Below, in pieces: positions 59,781 through 64,000 of a stretch of 64,000 nucleotides of DNA. The notes beneath the pieces were generated by a model, which saw nothing but the letters and a program-made list of their open reading frames with translations, did not search any database and was not told the DNA's origin. The stretch comes from Salinimicrobium sp035607535 (GTDB lineage Bacteria; Bacteroidota; Bacteroidia; Flavobacteriales; Flavobacteriaceae). The stretch covers positions 6,398 to 70,397 of the forward strand of contig NZ_JAYDZX010000014.1 of NCBI RefSeq assembly GCF_035607535.1, in the 5' to 3' direction. Each line of letters opens with the position of its first letter. Position 1 is the first letter of the stretch. The position numbers and the translations under genes were made by a program.

Positions 59781-60364
59781 TAGAAATTATAATTTAATGT
59801 AAGACCATAACCTGTAGTTCCTGAAAAGCGGTCATAATCCAGGTTAGGCTTGAGTGAAAGATCTTCACTCACGTTGAACTGTTGAAGGTGGGCATCTACA
59901 TTGGCATCAATGATATTGAGCGCGTATAATCCCAGGGTCACCATGATTGAGACTTCTTTATTGCGCTGGTAGAAACGTTGTGCTTCTATAAGGCCGCTTG
60001 TAGAAACTCTTGGCTGCCCATTCTCATTGTAAAATTCGTCGTTAGTATTTCCTGCCAGTCTGCTTTTGTATGCATCGCGATAACGGTCATACTGCCGGTC
60101 ATTTTCAAAATAGAAATACACCCCTACTCCCAGGGCGGTATAGACGATTGGGATCTTCCAGTATTTGCCGTTATAGGCCTGTCCCAAACCGGGGAGTACA
60201 GCCGAGTAAAAAGCGGCACGGGCAGGAGAAAGAGGGTCATAAGGCTTGTAGGCCGGTTCTTCAATGACCAACTGTGGATCTACTAAGAGGGAATCCTCCT
60301 GTGCAGAGAGTTGCATGGAAATGAGAAAGAAAGTCAGGGCTCCTATGAGGTAACTACTCTTCAC
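59780..60364 (-). CDS. DUF5683 domain-containing exported protein
   Basis: 194 residues from a GTG at 60364 that lies 11 bases inside parB. Signal peptide SSYLIGALTFFLISMQLSAQ. The core reads SPARAAFYSAVLPGLGQAYN, GKYWKIPIVYTALGVGVYFY and LGLYALNIIDANVDAHLQQF, with two likely membrane segments. Conserved in Bacteroidetes between parB and dapB; function unknown. Confidence 0.88.
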   Translation of the reverse strand: MKSSYLIGALTFFLISMQLSAQEDSLLVDPQLVIEEPAYKPYDPLSPARAAFYSAVLPGLGQAYNGKYWKIPIVYTALGVGVYFYFENDRQYDRYRDAYKSRLAGNTNDEFYNENGQPRVSTSGLIEAQRFYQRNKEVSIMVTLGLYALNIIDANVDAHLQQFNVSEDLSLKPNLDYDRFSGTTGYGLTLNYNF

Positions 60365-61259
60365 CCTGTATGATCTTTTTTATTCGGTTTAGATCTTCCT
60401 GGGAAGTAAAAGGAATAATTACTTTTCCGGTTCCTTTTTTTGAAACCTTTACATCGACCTTAGCTCCAAGCCTGTCCGAGAATTCTTTAATACTCTTTTT
60501 AATATCCCTTGAAACTGTTGGCGCTGAAGCAGCGGGTTTGGGCTCAGGTTTTCCTTCCTGCAGCTCCCTTACCAGTTTTTCTGTTTCCCGTACCGATAAT
60601 GAGTTGGCAAGGATCTTCTCATATATCTCCAGCTGAGTTTGACCGTCCTCAATGTTGATAAGGGCCCGGCCATGTCCCATGCTTAAAAAGCCATCTCTCA
60701 TTCCCGTCTGAATGATAGGATCGAGTTTAAGAAGCCTAAGGTAATTTGCTATTGTAGATCTGTTCTTACCTACTCGTTCACTAAGTTGCTCCTGAGTGAG
60801 ATTGATCTCGTCTATTAGTCTTTGGTATGACAGGGAGATCTCAATTGGATCAAGATCCTGTCTTTGGATATTCTCAACAAGGGCCATTTCCAGGGATTCC
60901 TGGTCGTTGGCAATTCGAATATACGCCGGAATGGTCTCGAGACCTACGAGCTTTGAAGCTCTGAATCTTCTTTCTCCCGATACCAGTTGATACTGGTTAT
61001 AATCAAGTTTACGGACCGTGATTGGCTGAATAACACCAAGCTCCCGTATAGAAGAAGCCAGCTCCCGAAGTGATTCCTCGTTGAAGCTAGTTCTTGGCTG
61101 AAAAGGGTTTACCTCGATGGAACTCAGTTCCAGTTCCACGATGTGTCCTACCAGCTTATCTGCATTCTTGTCTTCGGCCGATTTAATATCATTCTGAGGA
61201 TCTTTCAGCAATGCCGAAAGTCCTCTTCCCAACGCCTGTTTCTTCGTCGCCTTAGCCAT
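60354..61259 (-). CDS. parB: Chromosome partitioning protein ParB
   Basis: 301 residues. N-terminal ParB/Srx domain: LSSIEVNPFQPRTSFNEES, IRELGVIQPITVRKL, and YQLVSGERRFRASKLVG, the box around the CTPase site. The HTH follows (INLTQEQLSERVGKNRSTIA) and then a C-terminal dimerisation region. Binds parS and spreads on DNA; with ParA it segregates the chromosome. It starts 7 bases after parA ends. No convincing parS site was seen in this window. Confidence 0.95.
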   Translation of the reverse strand: MAKATKKQALGRGLSALLKDPQNDIKSAEDKNADKLVGHIVELELSSIEVNPFQPRTSFNEESLRELASSIRELGVIQPITVRKLDYNQYQLVSGERRFRASKLVGLETIPAYIRIANDQESLEMALVENIQRQDLDPIEISLSYQRLIDEINLTQEQLSERVGKNRSTIANYLRLLKLDPIIQTGMRDGFLSMGHGRALINIEDGQTQLEIYEKILANSLSVRETEKLVRELQEGKPEPKPAASAPTVSRDIKKSIKEFSDRLGAKVDVKVSKKGTGKVIIPFTSQEDLNRIKKIIQGEE

Positions 61260-61266
61260 CTTCTAA

Positions 61267-62031
61267 TTATGAGTTTTTCTTTATGATCTCGTGCGCCAGG
61301 CTTAGGTAATTACTTGCTCCCTTACTGCCGGCATCATAATTAATAATACTTTCCCCATAACTGGGGGCTTCACTTAAACGCACATTTCGCTGAATGATTG
61401 TTTTAAATACCATTTCATCGAAATGCTTTTGCACTTCCTCCACAACCTGATTTGATAGTCGTAGGCGGGAATCATACATGGTGAGCAGCAATCCTTCTAT
61501 ATCCAGTTTGGAATTGTGTATTTTCTGAACACTCTTGATCGTGTTAAGAAGTTTACCTAATCCTTCAAGAGCGAAATATTCACACTGAATAGGAATAATC
61601 ACAGAATCGGCTGCTGTAAGAGCATTAAGAGTCAAAAGCCCGAGGGATGGTGCACAATCTATGATCACATAGTCATATTGCTCCCTAAGATGCCCTATTG
61701 CTTTCTTAAGCATGTATTCCCTCTCATCCTGATCCACAAGCTCGATCTCAATAGCAACCAGGTCAATGTGGGCAGGTATGATGTCCAGATTAGGGGAATC
61801 GGTTTTTATAACAGCTTCTTCAGCCTTGATAGAGTGCTCCAGTAACTGATAAGTTCCAAGCTCTACCGATTCAACATCTATTCCTAAGCCTGAAGTGGCG
61901 TTTGCCTGGGGGTCGGCATCGATGAGCAAAACTTTTTTTTCCAGCACCCCCAAGGATGCCGCCAGGTTGACTGAAGTTGTAGTCTTACCTACGCCTCCTT
62001 TTTGATTTGCAATGGCAATAATTTTACCCAT
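61267..62031 (-). CDS. parA: Chromosome partitioning ATPase ParA
   Basis: 254 residues, Soj-type length without an N-terminal HTH. Deviant Walker A in IANQKGGVGKTTTSVNLAAS, Walker A-prime VLLIDADPQANATSG and Walker B YVIIDCAPSLGLLTLNAL. Works with ParB on the nucleoid. First gene of the run to wbqC; a TATTTTTA box at 62062..62055 (minus strand) is a likely promoter element. Confidence 0.96.
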   Translation of the reverse strand: MGKIIAIANQKGGVGKTTTSVNLAASLGVLEKKVLLIDADPQANATSGLGIDVESVELGTYQLLEHSIKAEEAVIKTDSPNLDIIPAHIDLVAIEIELVDQDEREYMLKKAIGHLREQYDYVIIDCAPSLGLLTLNALTAADSVIIPIQCEYFALEGLGKLLNTIKSVQKIHNSKLDIEGLLLTMYDSRLRLSNQVVEEVQKHFDEMVFKTIIQRNVRLSEAPSYGESIINYDAGSKGASNYLSLAHEIIKKNS

Positions 62032-62167
62032 TCAAGTATTTTGGATTTAAAGGGTAAAAATACAATTTATTGCAGGTATATAAAATTCTTTTGTTAACAG
62101 CTTGTTCAGAAAAAAACCGGCTGTAACACAATGTACTATAGCCGGTTTGTATGATGAGGAGTTGTAA

Positions 62168-62470
62168 TTATAACTGGGTATATGCAATAATCTCGGCTTC
62201 CTTTACATTTGAGGAGCTATAATTGGGAACTCTAATGGTCACCCTGTAGCGTTTGCCGTCTTCTAACGGAACAGAGACCTTATACATTTCTCTGGGTCCA
62301 CTCAATCTTCTAATGAACATTCCTTTCGGCATAGTTTGGTAAACGGCCTGAACATCAATGTTTTCATAAACCGTAAATGGCTGGGACGGGTCTGGAGCCT
62401 GCCTTGGCTGACTACTTCCGCAAGAAATCAAAAGTGAAGTGAAGATAAAAAGAGTTAGGATTTTTTTCAT
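62168..62470 (-). CDS. Small putative lipoprotein
   Basis: 100 residues. Lipoprotein signal MKKILTLFIFTSLLISCGSS. The mature part is short: QAVYQTMPKGMFIRRLSGPR, then EDGKRYRVTIRVPNYSSSNV, beta-rich. No family recognised. It stands alone, with 71 bases to the SDR gene stop and 136 to the parA start. Confidence 0.75.
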   Translation of the reverse strand: MKKILTLFIFTSLLISCGSSQPRQAPDPSQPFTVYENIDVQAVYQTMPKGMFIRRLSGPREMYKVSVPLEDGKRYRVTIRVPNYSSSNVKEAEIIAYTQL

Positions 62471-62541
62471 TTTGGTATTGATTAGTTAGTAAAAGAGTTA
62501 AAATTTTACCAACAAACATTATGCCGTTGCTTATGCAGCAG

Positions 62542-63423
62542 CTAATTTCCTTTTTTAGCTTTGATCATTGCCTCCAGTTGATCCCACATTTCTTCCGGAA
62601 TTGCTTCCAGTAAATTAAATTGTCCGGCTCCTTTAAGCCACTCTCCGCCATCAATTGTAATTACTTCTCCGTTGACATAAGCCGAAAAATCGGACACTAA
62701 ATAAGCAGCGAGGTTAGCCAGTTCCTGATGTTCTCCCACGCGCTTTAGGGGTACTTTTTTAGCGAGATCGAATTTTTCTTTCAGGTCTCCCGGCAATAGT
62801 CTATCCCAGGCTCCTTTTGTCGGGAATGGTCCGGGGGCGATGGCATTCATGCGGATGCCGTATTTGGCCCATTCCACAGCCAAAGATCTGGTCATGGCAA
62901 GAACTCCGGCTTTTGCTGTAGCACTCGGAACAACATATGCCGAACCTGTCCAGGCATAGGTCGTCACAATATTCAAAACTGTTTTGTTCTCTTCACCTTT
63001 GTCGATCCAGTGTTTTCCAAAGGCGAGGGTGCAGTTTTTACTTCCTTTTAGGACAATATCTATAATGGTGTCAAACGCGTTTGCACTTAGGCGTTCTGTG
63101 GGAGAAATAAAGTTCCCTGCAGCATTGTTGAGCAGAATATCGACAGCACCGAATTTTTCAACCGTTTGTTTCAACATATTCTCCACCTGCTCGTAGTGTC
63201 TAACATCACACTGCAGGGGTAAACATTTACCGCCGGTCTCTTCTTCCAGTTCTTTGGCAGTATTCTGAAGTTTTTCCAGGTTTCTTGAGGTTATGGCCAC
63301 CCGGGCTCCTAATTCGAGAAAGTACTTTGTCATTGCTTTTCCCAGTCCGCTGCCACCACCGGTAACAACTATTGTTTTACCTTTTAGAGCATCGTCTCGA
63401 AGCATTTTTTGTGTGTAATCCAT
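62542..63423 (-). CDS. Short-chain dehydrogenase, 2,4-dienoyl-CoA reductase-like
   Basis: 293 residues. NADP(H)-binding TVVTGGGSGLGKAMTKYF, ILLNNAAGNFISPTERLS and the active-site area VPSATAKAGVLAMTRSLAVE, where S-x-x-x-K is found without the classic Y-x-x-x-K, as in peroxisomal/mitochondrial 2,4-dienoyl-CoA reductases. NAIAPGPFPTKGAWDRL and the N-terminal layout also fit. Probably acts in beta-oxidation of unsaturated fatty acids. Methylmalonyl-CoA mutase lies upstream, agreeing with acyl-CoA metabolism. Confidence 0.88.
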   Translation of the reverse strand: MDYTQKMLRDDALKGKTIVVTGGGSGLGKAMTKYFLELGARVAITSRNLEKLQNTAKELEEETGGKCLPLQCDVRHYEQVENMLKQTVEKFGAVDILLNNAAGNFISPTERLSANAFDTIIDIVLKGSKNCTLAFGKHWIDKGEENKTVLNIVTTYAWTGSAYVVPSATAKAGVLAMTRSLAVEWAKYGIRMNAIAPGPFPTKGAWDRLLPGDLKEKFDLAKKVPLKRVGEHQELANLAAYLVSDFSAYVNGEVITIDGGEWLKGAGQFNLLEAIPEEMWDQLEAMIKAKKGN

Positions 63424-63428
63424 TTTTT

Positions 63429-63505
63429 AGAAGTTAGATTTTAGAAGTGAGAAGTTAGAATTGAGATCTTTATAAGAGCCAAGAGCCAAGAACCAAGAGC
63501 CAAGA
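63429..63505. repeat. Heptad-repeat array upstream of the SDR gene
   Basis: Eleven consecutive 7-bp words in one register: AGAAGTT, AGATTTT, AGAAGTG, AGAAGTT, AGAATTG, AGATCTT, TATAAGA, GCCAAGA, GCCAAGA, ACCAAGA, GCCAAGA. The word type changes mid-array with no phase slip. Confidence 0.8.
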
Positions 63506-63554
63506 GTTTTATGTTTTATTTGAACTTCATATTATTATACTTGTTTAAATATCT

Positions 63555-63645
63555 GGTATTGGAATTTGGTGCTTGTAATTTGATTTTTTTCCTTTACACT
63601 TTAAACTTCGAACCTTAAATCTTAAGCCTAACCTTAAACCTTAAT
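63555..63645. repeat. Heptad-repeat array downstream of methylmalonyl-CoA mutase
   Basis: Thirteen words in one register, beginning GGTATTG, GAATTTG, GTGCTTG, TAATTTG and ending AACCTTA, AATCTTA, AGCCTAA, CCTTAAA, CCTTAAT. Its first part is the reverse complement of words at 48375-48395 (CAAATTA, CAAGCAC), in the same order. Confidence 0.75.
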
Positions 63646-64000
63646 CAATAAGTATCTCCAGCAACTGTATAGCTGCATCACTTATTTTGGTTCCCGGCCC
63701 AAATATCGCTACTGCTCCGGCATCGAAGAGGAACTGGTAGTCCTGGGAGGGGATCACCCCACCCACGATCACCATGATGTCTTCACGCCCATACTTTTTT
63801 AGCTCCTCTATCACCTGTGGCACCAGGGTCTTGTGGCCTGCAGCAAGGGAAGAAACTCCAAGGATGTGTACGTCGTTCTCGACTGCCTGTTTTGCAGCTT
63901 CTGCAGGGGTTTGGAATAATGGGCCTATATCCACATCAAAACCAACATCGGCATAACCTGTGGCCACTACTTTGGCTCCACGATCATGGCCATCCTGTCC
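63641..64000 (-). CDS. Methylmalonyl-CoA mutase large subunit, C-terminal B12-binding domain (partial)
   Basis: The frame is open to the window edge, so only the last 119 codons are seen. The cobalamin-binding signature is at the edge: GQDGHDRGAKVVATGYADVG (D-x-H-x-x-G), followed by GVSSLAAGHKTLVPQVIEEL and VGGVIPSQDYQFLFDAG, the rest of the B12 fold. The enzyme interconverts methylmalonyl-CoA and succinyl-CoA. The visible start at 63967 (GTG) is internal. Its last codons overlap the heptad array. Confidence 0.92.
   Translation of the reverse strand, partial: GQDGHDRGAKVVATGYADVGFDVDIGPLFQTPAEAAKQAVENDVHILGVSSLAAGHKTLVPQVIEELKKYGREDIMVIVGGVIPSQDYQFLFDAGAVAIFGPGTKISDAAIQLLEILID

Noticed and set aside
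60354..62100. parS site next to parAB
   Set aside because: No copy close to the TGTTCCACGTGGAACA pattern was seen; partial CCACGTG matches inside the DUF349 gene are not symmetrical.

Overview
The window reads as chromosomal DNA of a member of the Bacteroidetes, most likely a marine Flavobacteriaceae related to Gramella, Salegentibacter or Zunongwangia. The basis is the gene content (GldI, DUF5606, DUF5683, DUF3810, DUF349, DUF4153 and WbqC families), the conserved order parA-parB-DUF5683-dapB-lepB-wbqC, and promoters of the Bacteroidetes type (TAnnTTTG just upstream of the start codon). Most of the window is core genome; no rRNA, tRNA, phage or insertion sequence was recognised. Start codons were chosen by reading the DNA; several genes use GTG or TTG.

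Layout. 1-4622: surface-polysaccharide genes (LPS kinase-like, Stealth phosphotransferase, CDP-glycerol-type transferase, sugar nucleotidyltransferase, family 9 glycosyltransferase) followed by dapD. 5669-8535: ruvX, a four-helix-bundle gene, def, DUF5606, mazG. 8642-18446: DUF349, aroE, two DUF368 lipid-carrier transporters, a TPR protein, a class III aminotransferase and an OstA/LptA-like protein. 18573-25101: accessory genes (MFS transporter, beta-lactamase-like hydrolase, erythromycin esterase family, secreted hypothetical, MpaB family), part of it AT-rich. 25190-28370: a winged-helix regulator with several small membrane proteins and a DUF4153 protein, sharing a palindromic operator. 28699-33940: purA, Fur-family regulator, relA/spoT, and an M48 protease interrupted by an amber codon. 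33941-35631: repeat island around a DUF559 nuclease. 35632-42479: TrmH methyltransferase, lipoprotein, two amidohydrolases, DUF3810. 42735-50462: pepD, cyclophilin-FKBP fusion, gldI, nrnA-like gene, ndk, pcm, DUF721, recF. 50601-56841: TPR, ribH, mutL, two rhomboids and an EEP-family enzyme, all rightward. 56830-64000: wbqC, lepB, dapB, DUF5683, parB, parA, a lipoprotein, an SDR and the end of methylmalonyl-CoA mutase.

The most unusual content is noncoding. Many intergenic spacers are degenerate arrays of 7-bp words that keep register while the word changes. One pair tightly brackets the four-helix-bundle gene. A related GC-rich repeat of about 130 bp forms a five-unit tandem array beside the DUF559 nuclease, and an inverted copy of its GC-rich core is read as the N-terminus of that nuclease. 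I see these as the best candidates for an undescribed repeat-plus-passenger-protein system. Next come the shared operator of the winged-helix/DUF4153 locus and the amber codon in the M48 protease.
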